Numbered from the stretch's first letter, positions 1 to 11,702 are shown. The stretch is DNA of 64,000 nt from Deinococcus seoulensis (GCF_014648115.1 NZ_BMQM01000001.1:186001-250000), one strand, 5' to 3'. Program-made: numbers and translations. Notes: generated by a model not told the origin, from the sequence alone.

Positions 1-444
1 CGCCACGCGCTGCTGCTCGCCCTGCGACAGTTGCAGCGGCAGCGCGTACTTCTTGTGCTCCAGGCCCACCGTGCGCAGCGCCGTCGTGACCCGCTGCGGC
101 CACTCGCGCTGCGGCACGCCCGTCACGCGCAGCGTGAACGCCACGTTGTCGTACGCGTTCAGGTGTGAGAGCAGCAGGTTGTCCTGAAACACCGTGCCCA
201 TGCGGCGGCGCAGCAGGGCCGTCCGGCGACCCCGGTACCGGGCCAGCGGCTCGCCCGCCACGCGCACCTCGCCCCGGCTGGGCAGCGCCCGCTTGAGCAC
301 CAGACTCATGAAACTGCTCTTCCCGGCCCCGGAATGCCCGACCAGGTACACGAACTCCCCCTTGCCGATCTGCAGGGACACGTCGTCCAGCGCCAGGGTG
401 CGGGTCACGGGGTACTCCAGTGAGACGTTCTTGAAATCGATCAC
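1..444 (-). CDS. ftsE: FtsE-like ABC transporter ATP-binding protein (3' part outside window)
   Basis: Reading the minus strand from the GTG at 444 gives 148 residues of an ABC ATPase that runs off the window start. The Walker A motif GHSGAGKSS lies near residue 38, a Q-loop (VFQDN) follows, and the ABC signature LSQGEQQRVA is the last thing visible. The short N-terminus (MIDFKNVSLEYP) and the arrangement fit FtsE, which pairs with the membrane protein FtsX and controls septal or cell-wall hydrolases. ftsX would be expected just to the left, outside the window. The next gene on the right is a divergent S41 protease, a frequent neighbour of ftsEX. Another small ABC ATPase remains possible until the C-terminus and ftsX are seen. 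Confidence 0.8.
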   Translation of the reverse strand, partial: MIDFKNVSLEYPVTRTLALDDVSLQIGKGEFVYLVGHSGAGKSSFMSLVLKRALPSRGEVRVAGEPLARYRGRRTALLRRRMGTVFQDNLLLSHLNAYDNVAFTLRVTGVPQREWPQRVTTALRTVGLEHKKYALPLQLSQGEQQRVA

Positions 445-622
445 GCCGACCACCCGGACAGGTAGCGCAGCGACGGAAGAAAAGGACCTGTCATGCTCGC
501 GGCACAGCATAGCCCACCCCCGCCCCCACACCATGAAGCCTTGCGCAACAGCGGCGCGCCCAGTCACCCGAACCGCGCAGCAAACAGGGTGAAATCCTCA
601 AACGCACTTCACCTGCCAGCAC

Positions 623-628
623 TATCCT
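623..628 (+). promoter_or_regulatory. -10 element TATCCT of the S41 protease gene
   Basis: TATCCT ends 7 nt before the GTG at 636, a spacing that puts the transcription start at or next to the start codon (leaderless mRNA). Confidence 0.6.
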
Positions 629-635
629 GCGAGGC

Positions 636-1955
<1,320 letters not shown>

Positions 1956-1968
1956 GCCCCACCGCAGC

Positions 1969-2007
1969 ACGCAGGCCGTCTTCCCGGGCGTGGGAGGCGG
2001 CCTGCGT
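1969..2007. terminator. bidirectional hairpin terminator between convergent genes
   Basis: Perfect 10-bp inverted repeat (arms 1969-1978 and 1998-2007) between the S41 protease stop codon and the stop codon of the minus-strand gene ending at 2010. No long T-run follows. Confidence 0.6.
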
Positions 2008-2009
2008 TG

Positions 2010-2681
2010 TCAGTCCCAGTCCCATTCGCGCCAGTCGCTGGCTTTCGCGTCTGCTGTGCTGGTGGCGGGGTGTGCGGCCCGCCTGTCGCCCTGCCCGGTC
2101 TCTCTGCCCGGCGCCGGGTACCAGTCGTACGCGGAGGCCAGCGCGAGGTCCAGCCGCCCGCGCAGCAGCCCGTGCAGGTGGCTGCGTTCACGGTCCGTGA
2201 CCCGCCCGATTTCCTGCGCGACGCGGTCCAGTGCGGCGTCCAGGGCGGGCAGGTACGGTTCGCGCGCCTTGCGGACCGCGCCGCGCCGCAGCGGCTCCGG
2301 GTGAATGACCGGATGGTACGACCCGGCGGCGGCCTCCAGCAGCAGGGCGCGGCGCTGCTCGCGGGTCTCGCGGGCGCGGGCGGCCCGGTCGCGGGCGTCG
2401 GCGGCGCGGGCCTGCGCGGCCAGGAAGGCATCCTGGCGTTCCACGTCCAGCACGCGCGCCTCGGCGTACAGTTTCACGGGCGGCAGGCGGCGGCGGCCCA
2501 TCTTCAGGCCGTTCGGGCGGGTCCCGTCGTGCTCGCCCAGGAAGCGGGTGATCAGGGCGGGTGTCCAGCCACGCTCCTTGAGGTCCTGGGTGGCCAGGAA
2601 GCCCGGCGGGTTGACGGGCGCGGTCTTCTTTTCTGGTTGCTGCGGCGTGTCGGGTTTGCTGTCTGACCTGGGGGGTGTCAC
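2010..2681 (-). CDS. hypothetical protein, charged and Arg/Ala-rich
   Basis: I do not recognise this 223-aa protein. The GTG at 2681 overlaps the TGA of the upstream acetyltransferase gene (GTGA), which is why I chose it; a GTG four codons earlier is also in frame. After a short low-complexity start there is a compact motif region (ATQDLKERGWTPALITRFLG, about residues 30-50) followed by GRRRLPPVKLYAEARV. A long Arg/Ala/Glu-rich helical stretch (about residues 80-120) looks like a coiled coil. There is no signal peptide or membrane segment. It is the last gene of the phoH-ybeY-dgkA-GNAT run. Confidence 0.7.
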   Translation of the reverse strand: MTPPRSDSKPDTPQQPEKKTAPVNPPGFLATQDLKERGWTPALITRFLGEHDGTRPNGLKMGRRRLPPVKLYAEARVLDVERQDAFLAAQARAADARDRAARARETREQRRALLLEAAAGSYHPVIHPEPLRRGAVRKAREPYLPALDAALDRVAQEIGRVTDRERSHLHGLLRGRLDLALASAYDWYPAPGRETGQGDRRAAHPATSTADAKASDWREWDWD

Positions 2682-3271
2682 GGCAGTGGCGTCCACTCGC
2701 GGCGCAGCAGGTCCAGTTGCACGCTGTCGTGCCGCACGCCGCGCACCAGTCTCGCCTCGCGCACGCGGCCCGCCTCGCGGAAGCCCAGGCGGTGGGCGGC
2801 GCGGATCATGCGTTCGTTGCCTCCCCAGGTGCTGAAGGTCAGGACGTGCGCGTCCGTCTCGTTCAGCGTGGCGTCCACCCACAGCGCCAGCGCCCGCGAG
2901 CCCACACCCCGCCCCCAGAACTGCGGATCGTGAATGATAATTCCCAGGTCCCACCAGCCGCCGTCCTCGGGCGGTGTCTCCGAGCGGTTCACCATGCCGA
3001 TGCACTGCCCGTCCAGCGACACGACCCGCTCGTTCGGGTTGGGCGGCGTGCGTTCCAGTTGCTCCACGTACGCCGCCAGCGATCCGGTCGTCTGCACGGC
3101 GTGCAGGTACGGGGCGTCCCAGTCACGCCACTGCGCGTGCGGGTCCGTGAACCAGCGGCGCAGGGCAGGCAGGTCACGCGGGCGGCGGCCCCGGATACTC
3201 AGGGTCGACAGGTCCAGCCCCGGCGCGCCGGACACGCGGGTGGGGGAGAGGCCAGCAGGAAGGTCGGTCAC
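2678..3271 (-). CDS. GNAT family N-acetyltransferase (RimJ/RimL-like)
   Basis: This 197-aa protein has a single GNAT fold. The acetyl-CoA-binding motif A is visible as HDPQFWGRGVGSRALALWVD, and the following strand ends in HRLGFREAGRVREARLVRG, the typical C-terminal part of RimJ/RimL-type protein or small-molecule acetyltransferases. The N-terminus (LSIRGRRPRDLPALRRWF) also fits that subfamily. The substrate cannot be told from sequence. The GTG start at 3271 lies 36 nt downstream of dgkA, and its stop overlaps the start of the next gene, so it is probably co-transcribed with dgkA. Confidence 0.87.
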   Translation of the reverse strand: MTDLPAGLSPTRVSGAPGLDLSTLSIRGRRPRDLPALRRWFTDPHAQWRDWDAPYLHAVQTTGSLAAYVEQLERTPPNPNERVVSLDGQCIGMVNRSETPPEDGGWWDLGIIIHDPQFWGRGVGSRALALWVDATLNETDAHVLTFSTWGGNERMIRAAHRLGFREAGRVREARLVRGVRHDSVQLDLLRREWTPLP

Positions 3272-3307
3272 GCCGGTATCCTGCCACGCGCGCCGCCCCG
3301 CACACCG

Positions 3308-3730
3308 TCAGCGGGTGCCCAGATGGGCCAGCAGGGGCGGCAGCAGCGTGCCCACTCCCACCAGGACCGCGCCCGCACTGCCCAGCAGCACCGCGCCCGC
3401 TGCGGCGTCCTTGGCGACCTTCGCCAGCGGATGCCACTCGGGGCTCACGAGGTCCACCACAGCTTCCAGCGCCGTGTTCACCAGTTCCAGGCTCAGGACC
3501 AGCGCGCAGGCCAGCGCCACCGGCGCCAGCGGCGCACGCAGCCACACGCACAGGCCCAGCGCGACCAGCGCCGCCCAGCACTCCACCCGGAAGTTCGCCT
3601 GCGTGTGGTAGGTGTGTGCCGCCCCGGCCCACGCGAACCGCGCCGAACGCCACCAGCGGCGCGGACTGCGTGCCGAGGGTCGCCGGGCCGCGCCCGGTTC
3701 CGGCGGCGTGCCGGGTGCGGGCGGGCTCAT
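3308..3730 (-). CDS. dgkA: diacylglycerol kinase, DagK type (small integral membrane)
   Basis: This 140-aa protein has about 35 charged N-terminal residues, then three hydrophobic segments typical of prokaryotic DagK or undecaprenol kinase. The family signature is present as LSLELVNTALEAVVDLVS (the ExxNTAxExxVD motif holding the active-site Glu and Asn), followed by KDAAAGAVLL. Members phosphorylate diacylglycerol or undecaprenol at the membrane. The ATG at 3730 overlaps the ybeY stop (ATGA). The phoH-ybeY-dgkA order is widely conserved in bacteria. Confidence 0.92.
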   Translation of the reverse strand: MSPPAPGTPPEPGAARRPSARSPRRWWRSARFAWAGAAHTYHTQANFRVECWAALVALGLCVWLRAPLAPVALACALVLSLELVNTALEAVVDLVSPEWHPLAKVAKDAAAGAVLLGSAGAVLVGVGTLLPPLLAHLGTR

Positions 3731-4239
3731 GCGCCGTCAGGCAGGGCTGCGTCAGGCGCGGCTGTTCCGGGCAGCGTCTCGGCAGGCAGCGCCGACTGCG
3801 CCGCGCGCCACGCCGCGTGGAACACCTCCCACTCCGGCCCCTGCGCGCCCTCCTCGAAGCCCAGGCCGTCCGCGTGCGGGTGGTCGTTCCCGACCAGGTG
3901 GGTCAGGCCGTGACTGGCGAGCAGCGCCACCTCGCGCGTCAGGGAGTGCCCGCGCGCGTCCGCCTGCCGCTGCGCGGTATCCAGGCTGATCACGATGTCC
4001 CCCAGGTGCGGCGGCACGAACGGATCGCCCGGCTCCCAGGTGGGAAAGCTCAGGACGTCCGTCACGGCGTCCTCGCCCCAGTGCTCGCGCTTCAGGGTGC
4101 GGATGGTGCGGTCGCCGACCAGCACGACCGTCACCTCGCGGTCCGGCACCTCGAAATGCGCCATCACCGCCTCCAGACTGGCCCGCAGCGCGGGGCGCAG
4201 ACCGGCGGGCGGGGTTTTACGGACGATCAGATCAATCAC
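3727..4239 (-). CDS. ybeY: endoribonuclease YbeY
   Basis: This 170-aa protein carries the zinc-binding signature of YbeY, SHGLTHLVGNDH (H-x3-H-x5-H), and the conserved strand TDVLSFPTWEPG. YbeY is a metal-dependent single-strand endoribonuclease needed for 16S rRNA 3'-end maturation and ribosome quality control. The C-terminal 30 residues after FHAAWRAAQ are an Ala/Pro-rich extension beyond the usual core. It follows phoH after 111 nt that hold a repeat-rich hairpin element, and it is translationally coupled to dgkA. Confidence 0.95.
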   Translation of the reverse strand: MIDLIVRKTPPAGLRPALRASLEAVMAHFEVPDREVTVVLVGDRTIRTLKREHWGEDAVTDVLSFPTWEPGDPFVPPHLGDIVISLDTAQRQADARGHSLTREVALLASHGLTHLVGNDHPHADGLGFEEGAQGPEWEVFHAAWRAAQSALPAETLPGTAAPDAALPDGA

Positions 4240-4252
4240 TTGATAGAGGATA

Positions 4253-4345
4253 GTGGATGGCAGATGGCAGATGGCGGGTGGCAGATGGCGGGTGGCGAGA
4301 GGCCCGGCTTACCTGCTCGCCGGGCCTCTGCTTGCATCAACCATC
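4253..4345. repeat. gatggcag/gatggcggg tandem repeat plus hairpin (second repeat family)
   Basis: The phoH-ybeY spacer contains five to six short G-rich units (gatggca or gatggcgggt, about 4253-4297). They are followed by an 11-bp perfect hairpin (arms 4298-4308 and 4319-4329) and a C-rich tail (catcaaccatcaacc). A similar layout occurs at 58625-58700: gatggg repeats, then a stretch ending in catcaccc and caactttcaac. Confidence 0.6.
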
Positions 4346-4350
4346 AACCT

Positions 4351-5424
<1,074 letters not shown>

Positions 5425-5647
5425 GTGTTCTCCAGTCGCGCGGCGTGGCGCACCCTCCCCCCGTGACCGGGTGGGGAGGCAGGAAGGCGTCGGGTCATCG
5501 GGATGCCCCATTCTGTGCGGGAAGGCCCCCTGCTGGCCGTGTCCCGCAGCACATTCTCCGGCGGTGCCGGGCCGCGCGGCATCCGCCAACTGGACAGGTT
5601 CGGCCCCGCGCAGGTGGCCGGGTGCGGGGTTCTCGGGGGGGATGCTC

Positions 5648-5653
5648 TAGACT
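5648..5653 (+). promoter_or_regulatory. -10 element TAGACT of aroE
   Basis: TAGACT sits 6 nt before the GTG at 5660, so the aroE-kinase operon transcript is probably leaderless. The rest of the 235-nt spacer to phoH shows no gene or strong structure. Confidence 0.6.
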
Positions 5654-5659
5654 GACCGC

Positions 5660-6544
5660 GTGAGTCTGCCGGACGGAACCCCTGCCTTTCACGCCTTCCT
5701 GTACGCCGACCCGGCCGCGCATTCCCTGTCGCCCCGCATGCACCGAGCAGCGTTCGCCCACGCGGGCCTGAACGGCACGTACGACGCCCTGCGGGTCGCT
5801 CCGGCCGACCTGCCGGGCGCCGTCGAGGCCCTGCGGCGGCCCGGCGTGCTGGGCGCGAACCTGAGCCTGCCTCACAAGGAGGCCGCCCTGCCGCTGCTCG
5901 ACAGCCTGAGCAGCGCGGCGCGGGCGGTCGGAGCTGTGAACACCATCGTTCACCGGGACGGCCAGTTGCACGGCGACAACACCGACTCGCCGGGCCTGCG
6001 TGACGCCCTGTACGACGCCGGGTACATCTGGGAAGAGGGTGCCGAGGTGATCGTGCTGGGTGCCGGCGGGGCCGCCCGCGCCGCCGTACACGCCCTGAAC
6101 TGCGGCCAGCAGAACGTGACGGTCGTGAACCGTACCCTGGAACGCGCGCAGGCCATCGCCGCCGACTGGCACGCCCCGGACGCCCACTTTCAGGTGACGG
6201 CCCTGCCCGCCCACGCGGCCCCGTGGGAGTCGGCGGCGCTCGTCGTGAACGCCAGCAGCGCCGGACTGAACGACCCGGACCAGACGCCGCTGGACGCCAC
6301 GTTCCTGACCCGCCTGCCCGCCCGGACACTGGTGTACGACATGGTGTACAAACCCGCCGAGACCCGCCTGATGCGCGAGGCCCGCGCCGCCGGACTGAAC
6401 GCCGAGAACGGCCTGGGCATGCTGGCCCACCAGGCCCGGCTGGCCTTCCGAGCCTGGACCGGCGCGGACGTGCCCGTCAGCGTGTTCCTGAACGCCCTGA
6501 CCGATCTGACCGACCCCGGACCGGCCCCGGCGGGCAGCGCGTGA
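5660..6544 (+). CDS. aroE: shikimate dehydrogenase
   Basis: This 294-aa enzyme reduces 3-dehydroshikimate to shikimate with NADPH in the aromatic amino-acid pathway. The N-terminal substrate domain has AHSLSPRMH (shikimate-binding serines) and the catalytic Lys73 in SLPHKE. The catalytic Asp109 is in HGDNTD. The Rossmann domain has VLGAGGAARAAV, then VNRT, the usual NADP-preferring loop. The C-terminus GMLAHQARLAFRAWTG holds the conserved Gln. The GTG at 5660 follows a close -10 hexamer. The TGA overlaps the ATG of a large sensor kinase, an unusual partner for a biosynthetic gene. Confidence 0.95.
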   Translation: MSLPDGTPAFHAFLYADPAAHSLSPRMHRAAFAHAGLNGTYDALRVAPADLPGAVEALRRPGVLGANLSLPHKEAALPLLDSLSSAARAVGAVNTIVHRDGQLHGDNTDSPGLRDALYDAGYIWEEGAEVIVLGAGGAARAAVHALNCGQQNVTVVNRTLERAQAIAADWHAPDAHFQVTALPAHAAPWESAALVVNASSAGLNDPDQTPLDATFLTRLPARTLVYDMVYKPAETRLMREARAAGLNAENGLGMLAHQARLAFRAWTGADVPVSVFLNALTDLTDPGPAPAGSA

Positions 6545-9500
6545 TGCGCCGCACCCTCGGCCAGCGGGCCCCGGTCATGGTGCTGATCCTGATCGCGGGC
6601 CTCACGCTGGCCGCCGCGCTGGTCGTGAACGCCTTCGTGCGCGACCAGCAGCGCAGCCGCTTCGAGCGGGAGGCCGCCGTGTACACCCAGGCCCTCCAGG
6701 ACCGGCTGTCGGTGTACGAGCGGCTGCTGAACACCATGCGCGCCTCGTGGCAGGCACAGGGACCCGCGCAGGACGAGGCGTCGTTCTCACGCTTCGTGGA
6801 GGGCATCGACCTGGCCAGCCGCTACCCCGGCGTGCAGGCCGTCGGGTACGGGCAGGCCGTCCTGGCGGCCGACACCGCCGCGCTGGAGCAGGAGCGGCGC
6901 CGCGCGGGCAGCCCGGACTTCCGGGTCACGCAGGGCAGCGACCCGCACCCGGAACGCATCGTGATCTCCCTGATCGCCCCGCCCAGCCCCGAGAACCTCG
7001 CCGCGCTGGGCTTCGACATGAACAGCGAACGCCTGCGCCACCAGGGATTCCTGGCGGCCCGCGCCCGCGAACTCGCCCAGGCGACCGACCTGCTGGACCT
7101 CGCGCAACTCGACCCGTCCGGACGGCCCCTGCGCGGCTTCCTGGTCATGCTGCCGTACCGCAGCGACCCGCGCAACCCCGCCCCGGACGGCTACCTGTAC
7201 CTCGCCGTGCGCGCCGACACCTTCCTGCAGGACCTCTCGCCCCTGCAGAGCGGCGCGACCCTGCGCACCCAGGCCCTGCTGGACGGCCAGTCACTGCAAC
7301 TCGAACCGCCCAGCCTGACGGGGCTGCCGTTCCGGTACACCTCGACCCTCAGCATCGCCGGGCAGCAGTGGACCCTGAACCACGGCGCGGACGCCGACTT
7401 CGGCCGCGACTTCGCCTCGACCATCCCGCTGCTGATCGTGCTGGTCGGCCTGGGCACCGCCGGCGTGGCCTTCCTGCTGGTCAAGGCGCAGGTGGACGCC
7501 CGCACCCGAGCCGAGAACCTGAACGTGTCGCTCGCGCAGGCCCGCACCCGCCAGGAACAGGCCCGCGCGGAATTCGAGGCGATCTTCCAGTCCATGCAGG
7601 ACGCCGCCGCCTTCACCGACGAGGGCGGCCGCATCCGCATGGTCAACCGCGCCCTGACCGAACAGTTCCGCGCCGGGCCGGACAGCCTGAACGGCCAGCT
7701 GCTGGGCGTCATTCACCGCGACCGCCGACTCGACAACCGCTCCACCTTCCAGGCGCTGACCACCACCTTCGAACGCCTGGACGGCAGCAGCTTCCAGGGC
7801 GAAACGCAGCGCGGCGAGGTCCGCAGCCCCGACGGCGCGCTGCTGGGCCTGCTCGAAACCATCCGCGACGTGACCGACCGCGTGCAGGCCGAACGCGCCC
7901 TGCTGGCCGGCGAACGCCGCTCACGCGGGATCCTGGACGCCATCCCGCACATGATCCGCGTGAGCCGCACAGACGGACAGGTGACCTTCACGAACGGTCA
8001 GTTCAGCGCCCAGCTCGGCCCTCAGGGCCTGCACGCCCAGCTGGACGCCGCCGGACGCGCCGCGTACAGCCAGATGCTGCGCGAGGCCGAGGAAAGCGGC
8101 GACGGCGCGCAGTGCGAGGTGCAACTGCACCTGCCGGGCGGGCCGCGCTGGGCCGTGCTGAAACTCGTGCCCATCCGGGACGAACACGGCCAGATCAGCG
8201 AGTGGGTGACCAGCGCCACCGACATTCACGACCGCGTGACCGCCGAACGCCTCGCGCAGCGCAACGAGCAACGCTACCGGGGCGTGATCGAGGGCATGCC
8301 GCAGATCGTGTGGCTGACCGATCCCATCGGCACGCCCGTGTACTTCAACCGCCGCTGGAACGAGTTCGTGGGAACCGCCCGCAGCGGCTCGGGCTTCCTG
8401 GGCCTGCTGCACCCGGAAGACCGCGCCGACTACTCCCGCCGCTGGGCAGACGCGCTGCGCTCCGCGCGGCCCTTCGAGGCCGAACACCGCCTGCTGCGCC
8501 AGGACGGCCAGTACCGCACCTTCGTCACGCGCGGCCTGCCGGTCCGTGACACCACCGGCCGCATCATCGAGTGGGTGGGCACCAGCACCGACGTGGACGA
8601 CTCCGTGTACGCCGAGAACGCCGCGCGCCTGCTGGCCGACGTGACCGAACAGCTCAACGCCCGCAGCGTGAACGCCGCCCCGCTGCGCCACGACCGGTAC
8701 CGCGCCGCGCTGGGCCGCCTGTCCAGCCGCTTCGCGGACAGCGCCGCCCTCTGGAGCGTCCACCCGACCACGCTGCTGGCCACCTCCAGCCCATCGGCCA
8801 CCTGGCACGCCGCCGCCTTCCAGGTGGTGGCCGGGCAGGCCATCGAACGCATTCTGGACACCGAGGACCCGGTCTTCATCGACGCGGACCCCGCCCTGCA
8901 CCGCGTGAACGCCACGGGCGCGCTGTTCTACCCGCTGATCGGCCGTGACGGCACGCTCGTGGGCGTGCTGGGCCTGCTGTACCGGCAGGCGCTCACCAAC
9001 CGCGACCAGGACCTCGCGCAGGACCTCGCGCAGCGCTTCACGTCCGCCCTGAGCAACGACCTGCTACAGGAACGCGTGAACGCCGCGCAGGCCGACCTGC
9101 ACCAGCTCAACCAGTCCCTGGAGGACCGCGTGCAGCGCCGCACCCTGGAACTCGAGGCCGCCAACCGCGAACTCGAAGCGTTCAGTTACAGCGTCAGCCA
9201 CGACCTGCGCACGCCACTGCGGCACATCGTGGGCTTCGGGGACCTGCTGCACAAGGAGACCGGCGAGGCACTCAGCCCCAAGGGCCAGCGCTACCTGAAG
9301 GTCATCATGGACTCGGCCGGACGCATGAGCCAGCTGATCGACGACCTGCTGTCGTTCTCCCGCATGGGCCGCCAGGAACTGCGCCGCGTGCCCGTGAACC
9401 TGCGCGCCCTGATCGGCTCCGCCTGGGCAGGACTGGAACCCGACCGGGCCGGGCGGAACGTGACCCTGCACCTGCCGGACGACCTGCCGGGCGTCAGCGC

Positions 9501-9849
9501 CGACCAGAACCTGCTGGAACTGGTGTTCACGAACCTGCTGAGCAACGCCGTGAAGTACTCGCGCGGCCGCGAGGAGGCCCACGTGTGGATCAGCGCCGGG
9601 CAGACCCCGGACGCCGTGACCGTCACCGTCCGCGACAACGGCGTCGGGTTCGACCCGCGATACGTGGATAAACTGTTCGGTGTGTTCCAGCGTCTCCACC
9701 GCGCCGATGAGTTCGAAGGCATCGGCATAGGCCTCGCCAACGTGCGAAGAATCATCAACCGTCACGGCGGACAGGTCAGCGCCGACGCCGTTCCAGGCGA
9801 GGGCGCGACCTTCACCGTCACGCTCCCCACACACCCGGAGGACGCGTGA
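6544..9849 (+). CDS. membrane sensor histidine kinase: CHASE, multiple PAS, GAF-like, HisKA, HATPase
   Basis: A 1101-aa kinase from ATG 6544 (overlapping the aroE stop). A first membrane helix (about residues 12-31) and a second (about 293-315) bracket an extracytoplasmic CHASE domain (LASRYPGVQAVGYGQ). A short linker helix leads to three PAS-type modules (about 340-690; the second and third end in the PAC-like pieces ISEWVTSATDIHD and IIEWVGTSTDVDD). A GAF-like segment follows (about 700-840), then a coiled coil. The phospho-accepting His886 is in SVSHDLRTPLRH. The HATPase domain has the N box around Asn1001 (NLLSNAVKYS), then DNGVGFD and GIGIGLANV. This C-terminal half resembles the kinase module of phytochrome-type sensors, but no bilin-binding domain is seen. 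The ligand is unknown. It has no receiver domain; the next gene supplies one. Confidence 0.92.
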   Translation: MRRTLGQRAPVMVLILIAGLTLAAALVVNAFVRDQQRSRFEREAAVYTQALQDRLSVYERLLNTMRASWQAQGPAQDEASFSRFVEGIDLASRYPGVQAVGYGQAVLAADTAALEQERRRAGSPDFRVTQGSDPHPERIVISLIAPPSPENLAALGFDMNSERLRHQGFLAARARELAQATDLLDLAQLDPSGRPLRGFLVMLPYRSDPRNPAPDGYLYLAVRADTFLQDLSPLQSGATLRTQALLDGQSLQLEPPSLTGLPFRYTSTLSIAGQQWTLNHGADADFGRDFASTIPLLIVLVGLGTAGVAFLLVKAQVDARTRAENLNVSLAQARTRQEQARAEFEAIFQSMQDAAAFTDEGGRIRMVNRALTEQFRAGPDSLNGQLLGVIHRDRRLDNRSTFQALTTTFERLDGSSFQGETQRGEVRSPDGALLGLLETIRDVTDRVQAERALLAGERRSRGILDAIPHMIRVSRTDGQVTFTNGQFSAQLGPQGLHAQLDAAGRAAYSQMLREAEESGDGAQCEVQLHLPGGPRWAVLKLVPIRDEHGQISEWVTSATDIHDRVTAERLAQRNEQRYRGVIEGMPQIVWLTDPIGTPVYFNRRWNEFVGTARSGSGFLGLLHPEDRADYSRRWADALRSARPFEAEHRLLRQDGQYRTFVTRGLPVRDTTGRIIEWVGTSTDVDDSVYAENAARLLADVTEQLNARSVNAAPLRHDRYRAALGRLSSRFADSAALWSVHPTTLLATSSPSATWHAAAFQVVAGQAIERILDTEDPVFIDADPALHRVNATGALFYPLIGRDGTLVGVLGLLYRQALTNRDQDLAQDLAQRFTSALSNDLLQERVNAAQADLHQLNQSLEDRVQRRTLELEAANRELEAFSYSVSHDLRTPLRHIVGFGDLLHKETGEALSPKGQRYLKVIMDSAGRMSQLIDDLLSFSRMGRQELRRVPVNLRALIGSAWAGLEPDRAGRNVTLHLPDDLPGVSADQNLLELVFTNLLSNAVKYSRGREEAHVWISAGQTPDAVTVTVRDNGVGFDPRYVDKLFGVFQRLHRADEFEGIGIGLANVRRIINRHGGQVSADAVPGEGATFTVTLPTHPEDA

Positions 9850-11123
9850 ACCCCACCGACCAGACCGACCCCCACACCACCCCCGCCACCCTGACCCCAG
9901 CCGCGCCAGTCACCCACTTCGACCCCGGCCAGGGCGTACCGGAACGCGGCGAACCACTGCGCATCCTGCACCTCGAGGACAGCGAACTGGACCACGAACT
10001 GGTCACCATGCACATCGACACCGACCTGCCCTGGCCGGTCGAGATCACCCGCGTGGAAGACGAGGACGGCTTCCTCGGCGCCCTGAGCACCGAGCCACCC
10101 CACCTGATCCTCAGTGACTTCGCGCTGCCCAGCTACGACGGCCTCAGCGCCTACCGCGCCGCGCACACCCGCCTGCCCAAGGTGCCGTTCATCATCGTGA
10201 CCGGCGCCATGGGCGAGGAAACCGCCGTGGACACCCTGCGCGAGGGCGTCACCGACTACATCCTCAAGCAACGCCTGGAACGGCTGGCGCCCAGCATCCG
10301 CCGCGCCATCGCCGAGGTCGAGAGCCGCATCCGCCGCGAACGCGCCGAACACGAGATCCGCCAGCTGAACGCCTCCCTCCAGGCCCGCCTCGAGGAAGTC
10401 GAGCGGCTCCGCAACACCGCCGAACGCCAGAGCCAGCGCCTGGAAATCCAGGCCAAGCAACTCGAGGAGGCCCTGAACCTCCAGAAGACCTTCCTGGCCG
10501 AAACCAGCCACGAACTCCGCACCCCCCTGACCGCCCTGCACGGCTACCTGCGCCGCGCCGAACGCGAGGCCGGCGGCAGCCAGACCCTGCTCGACGCGCA
10601 GCGCGTCGCGGAGAACATGACCCGCCTCGTGAACGACCTGCTGCAACTCTCACGCGGGGAACTCGTGCAGAGCATCGAGATGCACTTCATGAACCTCGGG
10701 CAACTGCTGCGGCAGGTGGGCCGCGACTACGGCGTGAACGCCCCGGACGGCGTGTACGAGATCGTCGGCGACCCCGGCCGGCTGAACCAGGTGTTCATCA
10801 ACCTCGTCACGAACGCCATCCGCGTGACCGGCAGCCCCGACAAGGTCTCGCTGGAGATCGTGCCCCGCCCCGGCGAACTGGAAGTCCGCGTGGTCGACCA
10901 CGGCCCCGGCGTGCCGGACGCCGTGAAACCCCGCATCTTCGACAAGTTCTACCGCGGCAAGGAAGCCGGTTCCGCCGGACTGGGCCTGACCATCGCGCAG
11001 CAGGTCGTGACCGCGCACGGCGGCACCATCGACGTGGTCGACACGCCCGGCGGCGGCGCGACCTTCCGCGTGCGCCTGCCGCTGCCCGAAGAGGACGACG
11101 GCCTGGACGAACCCACCCCCTGA
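9846..11123 (+). CDS. hybrid protein: N-terminal receiver domain and C-terminal histidine kinase
   Basis: This 425-aa cytoplasmic protein starts with a GTG overlapping the TGA of the preceding kinase. The receiver domain (about residues 35-160) shows ILHLEDSELDHEL, phospho-acceptor Asp91 in LILSDFALPSYDG, the switch Thr in IIVTGA and Lys in YILKQ. A long coiled coil (about 165-215) leads to a HisKA domain with His222 in ETSHELRTPLTAL, then a HATPase domain with NLVTNAIR, DHGPGVPD, a KFYRG F-box and GLGLTIAQQ. The Rec-first order is the opposite of classic hybrid kinases. It suggests that phosphorylation of Asp91 by the upstream kinase regulates this kinase. The final output regulator is not in this operon. 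Confidence 0.92.
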   Translation: MNPTDQTDPHTTPATLTPAAPVTHFDPGQGVPERGEPLRILHLEDSELDHELVTMHIDTDLPWPVEITRVEDEDGFLGALSTEPPHLILSDFALPSYDGLSAYRAAHTRLPKVPFIIVTGAMGEETAVDTLREGVTDYILKQRLERLAPSIRRAIAEVESRIRRERAEHEIRQLNASLQARLEEVERLRNTAERQSQRLEIQAKQLEEALNLQKTFLAETSHELRTPLTALHGYLRRAEREAGGSQTLLDAQRVAENMTRLVNDLLQLSRGELVQSIEMHFMNLGQLLRQVGRDYGVNAPDGVYEIVGDPGRLNQVFINLVTNAIRVTGSPDKVSLEIVPRPGELEVRVVDHGPGVPDAVKPRIFDKFYRGKEAGSAGLGLTIAQQVVTAHGGTIDVVDTPGGGATFRVRLPLPEEDDGLDEPTP

Positions 11124-11239
11124 CCCGACCCCGCCAGGGCGCCAGGACCGACAGACCCACGCTGGGGCCAGCTGAACAGACCCGCCCGGACAGGACGGGC
11201 AGGATGGACAGAGCGACAATCCGCCCGCCGGGCGCGCGG

Positions 11240-11245
11240 TACGCT
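11240..11245 (+). promoter_or_regulatory. -10 element TACGCT of the osmC-like gene
   Basis: TACGCT is separated from ATG 11252 by 6 nt (gcgcgc). No Shine-Dalgarno sequence is present. Confidence 0.6.
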
Positions 11246-11251
11246 GCGCGC

Positions 11252-11650
<399 letters not shown>

Positions 11651-11652
11651 TG

Positions 11653-11702
11653 ACGGACTCCGATTGAATGGGCTACAAAGGCCATTCAATCGGAGTCCGT
11701 AT
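11653..11702. repeat. dispersed element copy A (fold-back minimal form)
   Basis: A perfect 19-bp inverted repeat (arms 11653-11671 and 11682-11700, 10-nt loop) whose both ends equal the left end of the larger copies (acggactccgattgaatgg). It starts 3 nt after the osmC stop codon. Confidence 0.9.
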
